Below, one piece after another: positions 1 to 7,967 of a stretch of DNA of 64,000 nt. The notes under the pieces are model-generated. The model was not told the origin of the DNA. It ran no database searches and saw nothing but the letters and a program-made list of their open reading frames with translations. Position numbers and translations under genes: made by a program. Source of the DNA: Rhizobium brockwellii. GTDB taxonomy: Bacteria; Pseudomonadota; Alphaproteobacteria; Rhizobiales; Rhizobiaceae. Location: assembly GCF_000769405.2 (NCBI RefSeq), contig NZ_CP053439.1, positions 1,116,001 to 1,180,000 of the forward strand, in the 5' to 3' direction. How positions within the stretch are numbered: the stretch's first letter is position 1; every line of letters begins with the position of its first letter.

Positions 1-215
1 GCATGCGCCATGCCCTGTTCGTTGTGGGCGCGATAGGTCGTCAATTCCCCGCGCACCTGATAGAGCGCCTCGCCGATGCCGGCGACGTTGCCGTGACCGA
101 AGATCGCCCAGACGCCGCCGAAGATCGGCACTTTCTTGCCGTCGACGATCGTCATCTGTACTTTGAGGAAATGCGCGACGGCCTGCGCCATCGTCAACCG
201 TATCGTCTTGCCCAT
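1..215 (-). CDS. iolD: IolD, trihydroxycyclohexane-1,2-dione hydrolase (N-terminal part, cut by window edge)
   Basis: The minus strand reads MGKTIRLTMAQAVAHFLKVQ from an ATG at 215 and stays open to the window edge, giving about 71 residues. The segment contains the family's N-terminal stretch around VPIFGGVWAIFGHGNV and ends near NEQGMAHA. IolD is a thiamine-diphosphate enzyme that opens the ring of 3D-trihydroxycyclohexane-1,2-dione in myo-inositol catabolism. It lies directly downstream of iolC on the same strand, as in other rhizobial iol clusters. The identification rests on N-terminal sequence plus context; the rest of the gene is outside the window. Confidence 0.85.
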   Translation of the reverse strand, partial: MGKTIRLTMAQAVAHFLKVQMTIVDGKKVPIFGGVWAIFGHGNVAGIGEALYQVRGELTTYRAHNEQGMAH

Positions 216-251
216 CGGGTCCTCCCGCAATCTTTCTTTTCGCGTTTTTCT

Positions 252-404
252 CTCCCCAACCCTCCCCACAAGGGGAGGGGTTAACCTGCCGGGCTGCCTT
301 CATTCTCGCCGCAACGTCTTCTCCAGAGGGAAGCTTGCTGATGGGATGAGGCGGTGCTCCGGGTTAAGTCCCTCCCCCTTGTGGGGAGGGGTTGGGGAGG
401 GGTC
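252..404. repeat. Intergenic mosaic element made of inverted G/C-tract repeats
   Basis: Between iolC and iolD, the C-rich arm at 252-279 (CTCCCCAACCCTCCCC then ACAAGGGG) recurs in inverted orientation at 371-399 with one-base indels. Inside it, TTAACC at 281 mirrors GGTTAA near 362. Each arm can fold on itself. The layout resembles Rhizobium-specific intergenic mosaic elements (RIME), but membership is inferred from structure only. It interrupts an otherwise continuous iol operon and could act as an mRNA-stability or attenuation element. Confidence 0.6.
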
Positions 405-416
405 TTAATTCTAAGT

Positions 417-2351
417 CTACTGATGTCCGCGCGTCTTCAGCCACGCCTCTGTCAGTTGCCGGAAGCGGCCGGCCATGTCGGTGATCGCTTCCTCGTCGTT
501 CATTTCTCCCGAAAGCCAGGCGCGCGCCGGATCGGCAAAGATCGTCCGCCCGACAGCAAAGCCCTTCACGGAGGGGGCAGCCAGCGTCGCCTCGAAGCAG
601 GAGATCAGCTCGTCGGCGGGCGCCTCGAGCCCCAGGAGCACGATACCGCGGCACCATGGATCATTTTTGGCGATCACCGCATCGATCTTTTTCCAGGCCT
701 CACGGGATGCCTGCGGCTCCAGCTTCCACCAGTCCGGCTTGATGCCGAGCGCATAAAGCTCTTCCAGAGCGGTCGCGATGGTATCGTCGGTCAGCGGCCC
801 GTTCTTGCCTGCGATGATCTCCACCAGCAGCTCGCGGCCAACCTTGCGGGAGGCCTCGAACAGAGTGCGCAGCTTCTCCTGCTGCTCCGTCTTCAATTCA
901 GCCGGATCATCAGGATGATAGAAGCACAGGCACTTGATGCAATGACTGAGCGGCCATTCGACGAGTTGCGAGCCGATATCCTGGCTGAATTCGAAGCGCA
1001 GCGGCTTCGAGCCCGGCAATTCCACCGGCCGGCCGATCCAGGAGAAATTCTTCGTCGCCGCATCGAAGAAAGCGTCGCGGCCGAAGCGTTCGTCGATCAG
1101 CATGCCGTAGCCGTCGCGGCCGTTCGAAACCCGCGCCGCTGCCGCCACCGCCAGCCGTTTGAAGGCGACGATCTTCTCATGGCCGACGCCGAGCTCATCG
1201 GCGACGCTGACGAGCTGCGAACGGTGGTCGATCGCCAGCGCCATCAAAAGCGGGATTTCGCCACGCCGGGTCGATGCCCAGTGGATATGGTTGAGCGCCT
1301 CGTCCTTGCGCAGCGCCCGGTGCTTGCTGCCGGTCGTCAGGAAGAAATCGAGTTCTGCCCAGGTCGGATATTCCGGCGAGCAGAGCAGGCGGGAGACGGC
1401 GAAGGCGCCGCAGGCATTGGCCCAGGTGGCGCAGGTCTTCAGCGGCTCGTCGCGCAGAAAGCCGCGCAGGAAGCCGGACATGAAGGCATCGCCGGCGCCG
1501 AGCACGTTGAAGACCTCGATCGGGAAACCCTGGCCGATGATGCCGGCCTCGAGATCGTCGGCGATCGGCCCGTCATAGACGATGCAGCCCATGGCGCCGC
1601 GCTTGAGCACGATCGTCGCCGGCGACAGCCGACGGATCTCCTTCAGCGCGCCGAGCACGTCGTCGGCGCCGGACGCGATCAGGATTTCTTCTTCGGTGCC
1701 GACGATGAGATCGCAGTCGGGCAGCGTCTCCTTCATCTTCGAGGAGACCCGGTCGGATTTCACATAGCGCTCGAAGCCTTCCGCATGCCCGGCAAGGCCC
1801 CAGAGGTTCGGTCGGTAATCGATGTCGAAGATCACCTTGCGGCCGTTCGCCTTGGCGATGCGGATAGCCTTGCGCTGCGCGGCCTCGGTATTCGGCCGTG
1901 AGAAATGTGTGCCGGAAACGAGAACGGCGCGCGACGATCTGATGAAATCCTCGTCGATATCACCTTCATCGAGCGCCATGTCGGCGCAGTCCGACCGATA
2001 GAAGATCATCGGCGACACGCCCTCGGCCTCGACCGCCAGCAGCACCAGCGCCGTCAGCCGCTCCTTGTCGGTGACGATGCCGTCTGTCGCCACACCTTCG
2101 CGCGCCGACTGCTCGCGGATGAAGCGTCCCATCTGCTCGTCGCCGACGCGGGTGATGAGGCCGGATTTGAGGCCGAGCCGCGCCGTGCCGATGGCGATAT
2201 TGGCGGGGCAGCCGCCGACGGACTTGGCGAAGGAGCCGATATTCTCCAGCCGCGAACCGATCTGCTGGCCGTAAAGATCGACCGAAGAGCGGCCGATGGT
2301 GATCACATCAAGCGCCGGCTCCGGCTGTGAGCCCGGATTCGATTGTACCAT
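417..2351 (-). CDS. iolC: IolC, 5-dehydro-2-deoxygluconokinase fused to a DUF2090 aldolase-like domain
   Basis: A 644-residue protein. Residues about 10-330 are a PfkB/ribokinase-type sugar kinase, with a glycine-rich start (VGGCPANIAIG) and the catalytic GAGDAF motif near residue 290. Residues about 340-640 form a DUF2090 domain, a class I aldolase-like fold. The kinase phosphorylates 5-dehydro-2-deoxy-D-gluconate; the second domain is thought to cleave the phosphorylated product to malonate semialdehyde and dihydroxyacetone phosphate. Stand-alone IolC proteins are about half this length, so this is the fused form found in many proteobacteria. It sits between iolR and iolD and is probably controlled by IolR through the palindrome at 2437-2450. 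Confidence 0.92.
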   Translation of the reverse strand: MVQSNPGSQPEPALDVITIGRSSVDLYGQQIGSRLENIGSFAKSVGGCPANIAIGTARLGLKSGLITRVGDEQMGRFIREQSAREGVATDGIVTDKERLTALVLLAVEAEGVSPMIFYRSDCADMALDEGDIDEDFIRSSRAVLVSGTHFSRPNTEAAQRKAIRIAKANGRKVIFDIDYRPNLWGLAGHAEGFERYVKSDRVSSKMKETLPDCDLIVGTEEEILIASGADDVLGALKEIRRLSPATIVLKRGAMGCIVYDGPIADDLEAGIIGQGFPIEVFNVLGAGDAFMSGFLRGFLRDEPLKTCATWANACGAFAVSRLLCSPEYPTWAELDFFLTTGSKHRALRKDEALNHIHWASTRRGEIPLLMALAIDHRSQLVSVADELGVGHEKIVAFKRLAVAAAARVSNGRDGYGMLIDERFGRDAFFDAATKNFSWIGRPVELPGSKPLRFEFSQDIGSQLVEWPLSHCIKCLCFYHPDDPAELKTEQQEKLRTLFEASRKVGRELLVEIIAGKNGPLTDDTIATALEELYALGIKPDWWKLEPQASREAWKKIDAVIAKNDPWCRGIVLLGLEAPADELISCFEATLAAPSVKGFAVGRTIFADPARAWLSGEMNDEEAITDMAGRFRQLTEAWLKTRGHQ

Positions 2352-2436
2352 GATGTCCTCCCGCTAGATTTTGCGCGGCTTCCAGTGCCTGCGAATTTTC
2401 AATAATGAAACATCGGTTCCGATATTTTGTCAATTC

Positions 2437-2450
2437 GGAATGTTTATTCC
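2437..2450. promoter_or_regulatory. Candidate IolR operator upstream of iolC
   Basis: GGAA-TGTTTA-TTCC, a match to the GGAA-N6-TTCC palindrome described for the RpiR-type IolR of Sinorhizobium meliloti. It lies 86 bases ahead of the iolC start and overlaps the iolR stop codon. A second, one-mismatch copy lies ahead of iolR itself. Confidence 0.6.
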
Positions 2451-3319
2451 ATTTTGCCTTTTGCAGATTTTGACGGCTGACCCTTGCGCCGCCGTTCGGC
2501 GATTGCAACCGGCAATGCCATGGTGAGCGCCATCGAGGCCGAAAGCGAGCGGAAGCCGGCGAAATCGGCCTCCGCCACCTCGAACCAGTGCGTGGCGCAG
2601 GCGGCAAGCGGCGAGAAGGCCGAATCGGTGATCGCAATGACGGGGACGCCGCGATCGGCAAGCTCCTGGCTCTGGCTGAGGCTGTCGGCCGCATAGGGGG
2701 AGAAGCTCGCCGCGATTGCCGCATCCTTCGGTGTTGCGAACTGCACCATTTCAGGGTCGACGCCGTTCGGCGAGGCGACGATCTGGTGGCGGATGTTGAG
2801 CTTGGAAAAAGCGTAGGTCATGTGCGCCGTCAGCGGGTAGGAGCGCCGTTTGGCGATCAGGTAGATCGTCTCGGCGCTGGCAAGGATATTTACCGCTTTG
2901 GTGAAAGTATCGCTCTGCACCGTCGCCGCCAGCCGGTTGACCGACTGGTTTGCCGCGGCAATGAAGCCGGAGAGCAGATTGGCGTCCTCATCGTCGCCGC
3001 TCGATTGTTCCAGCGTGACGAGGCGCTCTTCGTAGCTCAGCGTCCGGTCCCGCAATCTTTCGCGAAAGATGCTCTGCAGGTCGGAAAAGCCTCCGTAACC
3101 CAGATGATGCGCCAGGCGCACCAGCGTCGAGGGCTGGACGTCGGAGGCGGCCGCGATGCTCGCCGTCGTTCCGAAGGCGATTTCGTCGGGATTGCCGAGC
3201 GCGAAGGCGGCGACCTGCGCCAGCCGCTTCGGCATGTTCGCCTTGCGCTCGATGATGGTGCTGCGCAGGCTTTCGAAATCGCGCGGCACACGCGCGTGCC
3301 TCTGGGGATCGTTATCCAT
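2444..3319 (-). CDS. iolR: IolR, RpiR-family transcriptional regulator
   Basis: A 291-residue protein with an N-terminal RpiR-type helix-turn-helix (about residues 10-85, including AAASDVQPSTLVRLAHHLGY) and a C-terminal SIS sugar-isomerase-like domain (about 130-270) that in this family binds a phosphorylated sugar. A short basic tail ends the protein. It is transcribed toward iolC-iolD on the same strand, so it is most likely the repressor of inositol catabolism, released by a phosphorylated intermediate made by IolC. A near-operator at 3338-3351 suggests autoregulation. The family call is firm; the name IolR rests on the neighbours. Confidence 0.85.
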   Translation of the reverse strand: MDNDPQRHARVPRDFESLRSTIIERKANMPKRLAQVAAFALGNPDEIAFGTTASIAAASDVQPSTLVRLAHHLGYGGFSDLQSIFRERLRDRTLSYEERLVTLEQSSGDDEDANLLSGFIAAANQSVNRLAATVQSDTFTKAVNILASAETIYLIAKRRSYPLTAHMTYAFSKLNIRHQIVASPNGVDPEMVQFATPKDAAIAASFSPYAADSLSQSQELADRGVPVIAITDSAFSPLAACATHWFEVAEADFAGFRSLSASMALTMALPVAIAERRRKGQPSKSAKGKME

Positions 3320-3337
3320 GCTTACGGCTCACGAGAT

Positions 3338-3351
3338 GAAACAAACATTCC
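3338..3351. promoter_or_regulatory. Candidate IolR operator upstream of iolR
   Basis: Read on the minus strand this is GGAA-TGTTTG-TTTC, one mismatch from GGAA-N6-TTCC and sharing TGTTT with the iolC site. It starts 19 bases upstream of the iolR start codon, in the intergenic region shared with the plus-strand dehydrogenase gene. Confidence 0.45.
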
Positions 3352-3525
3352 ATATTATCGAACATAAACGATTTCAAACGACACGGCTAATTGTTTTTAA
3401 TCCCCTGTAATTGAAGGCTTTTAGACAATCTGCTCGGGACGGGCGCAGAAATGCCTGCCAGCAGGTCCTTGTCAAAATGATCCAAATATTCCAAAAATCC
3501 GCGCGCAGCTCTGGAGGAGACGGAA

Positions 3526-4641
3526 ATGAAGCCACTCGGCATCGGTTTGATCGGCACGGGTTATATGGGCAAGTGCCATGCATTGGCGTGGAATGCAGTA
3601 AAGACTGTGTTCGGCGATGTCGAGCGTCCGCGTCTCGTGCATCTGGCCGAAGCCAATGCCGGGCTTGCTGAGGCTCGTGCCGGTGAATTCGGCTTCGAGA
3701 AGGCAACGGCCGACTGGCGGGCGTTGATCGCTGACCCCGAGGTTGACGTGGTCTCCGTCACCACGCCCAATCAGTTTCACCCCGAGATGGCGATTGCAGC
3801 CCTGGAGGCCGGCAAACATGTCTGGTGCGAAAAGCCGATGGCGCCGGCCTATGCCGATGCCGAGCGCATGCTGGAAACGGCGAAGCGATCCGGCAAGGTT
3901 GCCGCCCTTGGCTATAATTACATTCAGAATCCCGTCATGCGGCATATCAGGACGCTGATTGGCGAGGGCGCTATCGGCACGGTCAATCATATCCGCGTCG
4001 AGATGGATGAGGACTTCATGGCCGATCCCGATGTCTTCTTTTATTGGAAGAGCGAGCTCTCCGCCGGCTACGGCGCGCTCGATGATTTCGCCGTCCACCC
4101 GCTGTCGTTGCTCTGGTATCTCTTCGGCCATGTCGAGGCCGTCATAACGGATATGGTGAGGCCCTATGCCGATCGCCCGCTGAGCGAGGGTGGTCGCCGT
4201 GCCGTCGAAAACCACGATGCTGCCAACGTGCTGATGCGGCTCGGCGGCGGCATCTCCGCCGTGTTGATGGCGAATCGCGCCGCCTGGGGTCGCAAGGGCC
4301 GCATCGCCCTGCAGATTTTCGGCTCGAAAGGCTCGATCGTCTACGACCAGGAGCGCATGAACGAATTCGAACTCTATCAGGCCGACGGCCGCGGCTCCGA
4401 ACAGGGCTTCCGCAAGATACTGGCGGCACCAGCCCATCGGCCTTATGATCGGTTCATTCCGGCACCAGGCCACGGCCTCGGCTTCAACGATCTGAAGATC
4501 ATCGAATGCCGTGAGCTGATCCGGGCAATTTCAGGCGAGCCGTCGTCGATCGTGACATTCGAAGACGGTCTCAGGATAGAGAAGTCGGTGCATGCCATGG
4601 CACAGTCCTTCCACGAGCGCCGCTGGATCGAGATCGGCTGA
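3526..4641 (+). CDS. Gfo/Idh/MocA family NAD(P)-dependent oxidoreductase
   Basis: A 371-residue protein. The N-terminal Rossmann fold begins GIGLIGTGYMGKCHALAW, and the family motif EKPM appears near residue 105 (CEKPMAPAYADA). The C-terminal GFO/IDH substrate domain carries DDFAVHPLSL, whose histidine is the usual catalytic position. Members oxidise or reduce sugars and cyclitols such as myo-inositol and scyllo-inositol. Divergent placement from iolR suggests a role in an inositol-isomer or related sugar pathway, but the substrate cannot be read from sequence. A GGAGGAG ribosome site lies 8 bases before the ATG. Confidence 0.85.
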   Translation: MKPLGIGLIGTGYMGKCHALAWNAVKTVFGDVERPRLVHLAEANAGLAEARAGEFGFEKATADWRALIADPEVDVVSVTTPNQFHPEMAIAALEAGKHVWCEKPMAPAYADAERMLETAKRSGKVAALGYNYIQNPVMRHIRTLIGEGAIGTVNHIRVEMDEDFMADPDVFFYWKSELSAGYGALDDFAVHPLSLLWYLFGHVEAVITDMVRPYADRPLSEGGRRAVENHDAANVLMRLGGGISAVLMANRAAWGRKGRIALQIFGSKGSIVYDQERMNEFELYQADGRGSEQGFRKILAAPAHRPYDRFIPAPGHGLGFNDLKIIECRELIRAISGEPSSIVTFEDGLRIEKSVHAMAQSFHERRWIEIG

Positions 4642-4680
4642 ATGTAAGAGGCCGCTTTCCGTTGACGGCGCACGGGCTAC

Positions 4681-4722
4681 TGCATAATCCCTGAAATCGG
4701 GATCGATTTCAGGGATTATGCA
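4681..4722. repeat. Perfect 18-bp inverted repeat (intergenic hairpin)
   Basis: TGCATAATCCCTGAAATC (4681-4698) and its exact complement (4705-4722) flank a 6-base loop GGGATC. It lies between the dehydrogenase gene and the flavoprotein gene. It shares the CCTGAAATC/GATTTCAGG core with the hairpin at 12184-12233, which indicates a dispersed repeat family. It could also serve as a transcription barrier for the upstream gene. Confidence 0.8.
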
Positions 4723-4825
4723 GAAACTCAAAATGCGACAGCGTCCTTTGCGTGTCTGAAAGATGCGCGGCGCTTAGGGGACAGGCCTTGGCGTGGTTGT
4801 CGGGCGCAGCTTCAGGAGTGAGATC

Positions 4826-6043
4826 GTGACGGATAGACTGGTGATCATCGGCGCGGGACAAGCCGGTTTCGCATTGGCGGCCAAGCTGCGTGCTTTGAAG
4901 GATACGCGCCCGATCACCCTCCTCGGCGCCGAGGACGTCGCTCCCTATCAGCGTCCGCCGCTTTCAAAGAAATACCTGCTCGGCGAAATGGCTTTCGACC
5001 GCCTGCTGTTCCGCGCCGAGCACTGGTATGCGGACAATGATGTCGATCTTCGCCTTTCGACCTGGGCCGAGCAGATCAAGCCGGACAGCAAGCAGGTTCT
5101 GCTGCAGGACGGCTCCGTTCTCGACTACGGTACGCTGGCGCTCGCCACCGGCTCGACGCCGCGCCGGCTGCCGGCCGCGATCGGCGGCGATCTCGAGGGC
5201 GTCTATGTCGCCCGCGACAAGCGCGATGCCGATCTGCTGGCCGAGGAGATGCGCCCCGGCCGCCGTGTTCTGATCATCGGTGGCGGTTATATCGGCCTCG
5301 AGGCGGCGGCCGTTGCCCGCCATCGCGGCCTGGAAGTCACCGTCATCGAGATGGCCGACCGCATCCTGCAACGCGTCGCGGCGAAGGAGACCGCCGACAT
5401 CATGCGCGTGATCCACGAGACACATGACGTGGTGATCCGCGAGAAGACAGGGCTCAAGCATCTGATCGGCAAGGATGGCCGTGTCATTGGTGCCGCGCTT
5501 TCAGACGGATCGGTCATCGATATCGATTTCGCCGTCGTCGGCATCGGCGTCGCGCCGAACGACCAGCTCGCCAAGGAAGCTGGCCTCGAAGTCGCCAACG
5601 GCATTGTCGTCGACGAATTCGCGCGCACCTCCGATCCGGCGATCTTTGCCGCTGGTGATTGCGCCGCACTTCCCTGGCAGGGCGGCCGCATCAGGCTCGA
5701 ATCGGTGCAGAACGCCGTCGACCAGGCCGAAGCTGCGGCAGCCGTCATCGCCGGCGGCAGCGAACCTTATGCGCCGAAGCCGTGGTTCTGGTCCGACCAG
5801 TATGACGTCAAGCTGCAGATCGCCGGCTTCAATCTTGGTTATGACGAGACGCTGCTGCGCCCCGGCGCCCGCGAAGGCGCCCATTCGGTCTGGTACTTCA
5901 GGGAAGGCCGGCTGATTGCCGTCGATGCGATCAACGATGCGAAGGCCTATGTGACCGGCAAAAAACTGCTGGAATCCGGGACCAATCCCGATAAATCGAT
6001 TCTCGCCGACCCTTCTGCCGACCTCAAGAGCCTGCTTGGCTGA
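4826..6043 (+). CDS. FAD-dependent NAD(P)H oxidoreductase, ferredoxin-reductase type
   Basis: A 405-residue protein. The GTG at 4826 is chosen because AGGAG lies 7 bases before it and because the FAD-binding motif then starts at once (DRLVIIGAGQAGFALAAKL). A second dinucleotide motif for NAD(P)H (VLIIGGGYIGLEAAAVAR) is near residue 150, and the FAD-contacting AAGDCAALP is near 275. The C-terminal reductase domain (WFWSDQYDVKLQIAG) is typical of putidaredoxin/rhodocoxin reductases, which pass electrons to a ferredoxin serving a P450 or dioxygenase. No partner ferredoxin or oxygenase lies next to it, so the electron acceptor is unknown. Confidence 0.85.
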   Translation: MTDRLVIIGAGQAGFALAAKLRALKDTRPITLLGAEDVAPYQRPPLSKKYLLGEMAFDRLLFRAEHWYADNDVDLRLSTWAEQIKPDSKQVLLQDGSVLDYGTLALATGSTPRRLPAAIGGDLEGVYVARDKRDADLLAEEMRPGRRVLIIGGGYIGLEAAAVARHRGLEVTVIEMADRILQRVAAKETADIMRVIHETHDVVIREKTGLKHLIGKDGRVIGAALSDGSVIDIDFAVVGIGVAPNDQLAKEAGLEVANGIVVDEFARTSDPAIFAAGDCAALPWQGGRIRLESVQNAVDQAEAAAAVIAGGSEPYAPKPWFWSDQYDVKLQIAGFNLGYDETLLRPGAREGAHSVWYFREGRLIAVDAINDAKAYVTGKKLLESGTNPDKSILADPSADLKSLLG

Positions 6044-6174
6044 GTTCGGCTTCTTCATCGAAGAGAACGAAGCACGATCAAATTCCGCGGATTTTGCCAG
6101 GAAATGCGGTTTGTTTGCGTAACCGGCTGAATTGCAGCTCGCTGCATTTCTTCTGGTGAAAACTCAAAAAACCC

Positions 6175-6203
6175 TTGCATTCACAGACCGGTCGCCATAG
6201 TTA
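6175..6203 (+). promoter_or_regulatory. Candidate sigma-70 promoter for tRNA-Ser
   Basis: TTGCAT (6175-6180), a 17-base spacer and TAGTTA (6198-6203), placed 9 bases before the mature tRNA 5' end. This fits a housekeeping promoter for a stand-alone tRNA gene; it is a pattern match only. Confidence 0.45.
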
Positions 6204-6212
6204 GGCCAAACC

Positions 6213-6303
6213 GGAGAGGTGGCCGAGTGGTCGAAGGCGCTCCCCTGCTAAGGGAGTATACGTCAAAAGCGTATCGTGGGTTCGAATCCCATCTTCTCCG
6301 CCA
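6213..6303 (+). tRNA. tRNA-Ser (anticodon GCU)
   Basis: A 91-base class II tRNA. The acceptor stem GGAGAGG pairs with CTTCTCC, followed by discriminator G and encoded CCA. The D-loop is GCCGAGTGGTCGAAGGC. The anticodon loop CTGCTAA carries GCT within the stem CTCCC/GGGAG. The long variable arm TACGTCAAAAGCGTA and T-arm GGGTTCGAATCCC complete the fold. The long variable arm and anticodon identify serine, reading AGC and AGU codons. It stands alone between the flavoprotein gene and the porin. Confidence 0.97.
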
Positions 6304-6858
6304 TTCCGATTTCCTGAGCACGCGTCGATCGTTTTTCTGGCAGGGAATCATATTCGCTTAGTCGGCCAGGCCGGGCGACAGAAAATCTCTCTGCCTCAAG
6401 CGAGAGAATCGCCGGCGGGAATCACCTCCCGCGCTCAAGCCACCGGCAGGGGCGAAAGCGGATCGGTGCATCTCGGGTTACGCTTCCAGCAATCGTGAAT
6501 CCCCAGCAAGTGCCGCATTTTGTCAAAAAAGCGTCATGAAAGTGTCGTTAGGCGCATGTCCAATTCTTTGTTGGGCCGACCTAAGCCTCCGCAAAATCAG
6601 GGTTTTCTTAACAAAGCATAAAGGAAATCGAGGCCAGCTGCCCGACTTGTGTCCTTTCAGCAACAGAATGTCGGGAAGGCTTCCTCAAATGCTCCATCTA
6701 CACAAGTTGGTGATTGCGTGACGGCTTCCGTCTTGTATTTTCAACCTCGGAAGCAAGGGCGACTGATCGTCCACTTCTTGAAACACGGGGATGGGGCAGG
6801 GAACGCTGCTCAGCGAAAGATCCCAAACCCGATCGAAACTTTGAATTGGAGGTCATTT
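6304..6858 (+). promoter_or_regulatory. Long non-coding region upstream of the porin gene
   Basis: 555 bases with no convincing gene. The open frame from 6649 is an in-frame extension of the porin, but its first 70 residues lack a signal peptide and lie ahead of the strong GGAGG at 6848-6852. A short hairpin GACGG-CTT-CCGTC (6720-6732) followed by a T-rich stretch lies 126 bases before the porin start. The region presumably holds the porin promoter(s) and a long 5' leader; I could not place a promoter with confidence. Confidence 0.5.
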
Positions 6859-7866
6859 ATGAACATCAAGAGCCTACTTCTCGGCTCCGCTGCTGCTCTC
6901 GCAGTAGTTTCCGGTGCTCAGGCTGCTGACGCTATCGTTGCTGCCGAGCCGGAACCGGTTGAATATGTTCGCGTCTGCGACGCTTACGGCACCGGCTACT
7001 TCTACATCCCGGGCACCGAAACCTGCCTGAAGATCAACGGCTACATCCGTTTCCAGGTCAACGTTGGCGAAGACATCGGCGGCGATTCTGACTGGGATGC
7101 AACGACCCGCGGCCAGGTTCAGTTCACGGCCAAGAGCGACACCGAGTATGGTCCGCTGACCGGTGTCATCGTCATGCAGTTCAATGCTGACAACGCCACC
7201 GATCAGGCTGCCAAGCTCGACTCCGCTTACCTCGACATCGCGGGCTTCCGCGCTGGTCTGTTCTACAGCTGGTGGGACGATGGCCTCTCCGGCGAAACCG
7301 ACGACATCGGCTCGCCGGTCACGCTGCATAACTCCATCCGTTATCAGTACGAAACCGACTCCTTCTACGCTGGTATCAGCGTCGATGAACTCGAAGACGG
7401 CTTCTACAAGACAGACGAAGAAGCCAACAACGTTGGTGTTGCAGTCGGTCTCGGCGGCAAGGCTGGTGCATTCAGCTACCAGATCACTGCTGGCTACGAC
7501 GTCGACAACGAAGACGGTGCTGTTCGTGCAATGGGCACGGTTGACATCGGTCCTGGTACGCTCGGCCTCGCTGCCGTATACGCTACCGGCCCGAGCTCCT
7601 ACTACACTAAGGCCGAGTGGGCTGTCGCTGCCGAATACGCTATCAAGGCAACCGACAAGCTCAAGATCACCCCTGGTGTTCAGTACTACAGCAACTACTA
7701 CGTTGCTGGCGACGACTTCAGCGACAACGAAGCATGGAAGGTCGGTCTGACGGTCGATTACCAGATCGTCGACAACTTCTACGCAAAGGCTTCGGTTCAG
7801 TACCTCGATCCGGAAGATGCTGACGACTCCACGACGGGCTACTTCCGCCTGCAGCGTTCGTTCTAA
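6859..7866 (+). CDS. ropA: Outer-membrane porin, RopA/Omp2 type
   Basis: A 335-residue precursor. The ATG at 6859 follows GGAGG with 6 bases of spacing and opens a clear signal peptide, MNIKSLLLGSAAALAVVSGA then QAADA. The mature chain starts with AAEPEPVEYVRVCDAYGTGY and has the paired cysteines of alphaproteobacterial Porin_2 proteins (VCDAYG and ETCLKING). Alternating beta strands follow, and the chain ends in YFRLQRSF with the terminal phenylalanine used for outer-membrane insertion. Codon choice is more restricted than in the neighbours, fitting very high expression. It should form the general diffusion porin. The ropA name is by family resemblance; paralogs are common in rhizobia. Confidence 0.88.
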   Translation: MNIKSLLLGSAAALAVVSGAQAADAIVAAEPEPVEYVRVCDAYGTGYFYIPGTETCLKINGYIRFQVNVGEDIGGDSDWDATTRGQVQFTAKSDTEYGPLTGVIVMQFNADNATDQAAKLDSAYLDIAGFRAGLFYSWWDDGLSGETDDIGSPVTLHNSIRYQYETDSFYAGISVDELEDGFYKTDEEANNVGVAVGLGGKAGAFSYQITAGYDVDNEDGAVRAMGTVDIGPGTLGLAAVYATGPSSYYTKAEWAVAAEYAIKATDKLKITPGVQYYSNYYVAGDDFSDNEAWKVGLTVDYQIVDNFYAKASVQYLDPEDADDSTTGYFRLQRSF

Positions 7867-7891
7867 TCTGATCTGACTTCGGTCAATCAGG

Positions 7892-7919
7892 AAAGCCCGG
7901 CTCTCGAGCCGGGCTTTTT
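7892..7919 (+). terminator. Rho-independent terminator of the porin gene
   Basis: The hairpin AAAGCCCGGCTC-TCGA-GCCGGGCTTT is followed by a short T run, 26 bases after the porin stop codon. Confidence 0.85.
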
Positions 7920-7967
7920 GTATTTGGACGAATGGCCCATTGTGCCAGCTGACCAGTGTCGATCAGG

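Noticed and set aside
354..1901. Long plus-strand open frame opposite iolC (515 residues)
   Set aside because: It is antisense to a well-supported gene, has no ribosome site or domain, and its composition (Arg/Ala/Gly/Asp-rich) is that of a GC-rich mirror frame.
6649..6858. N-terminal extension of the porin frame
   Set aside because: The extension precedes the strong GGAGG and would bury the signal peptide 70 residues inside the protein.
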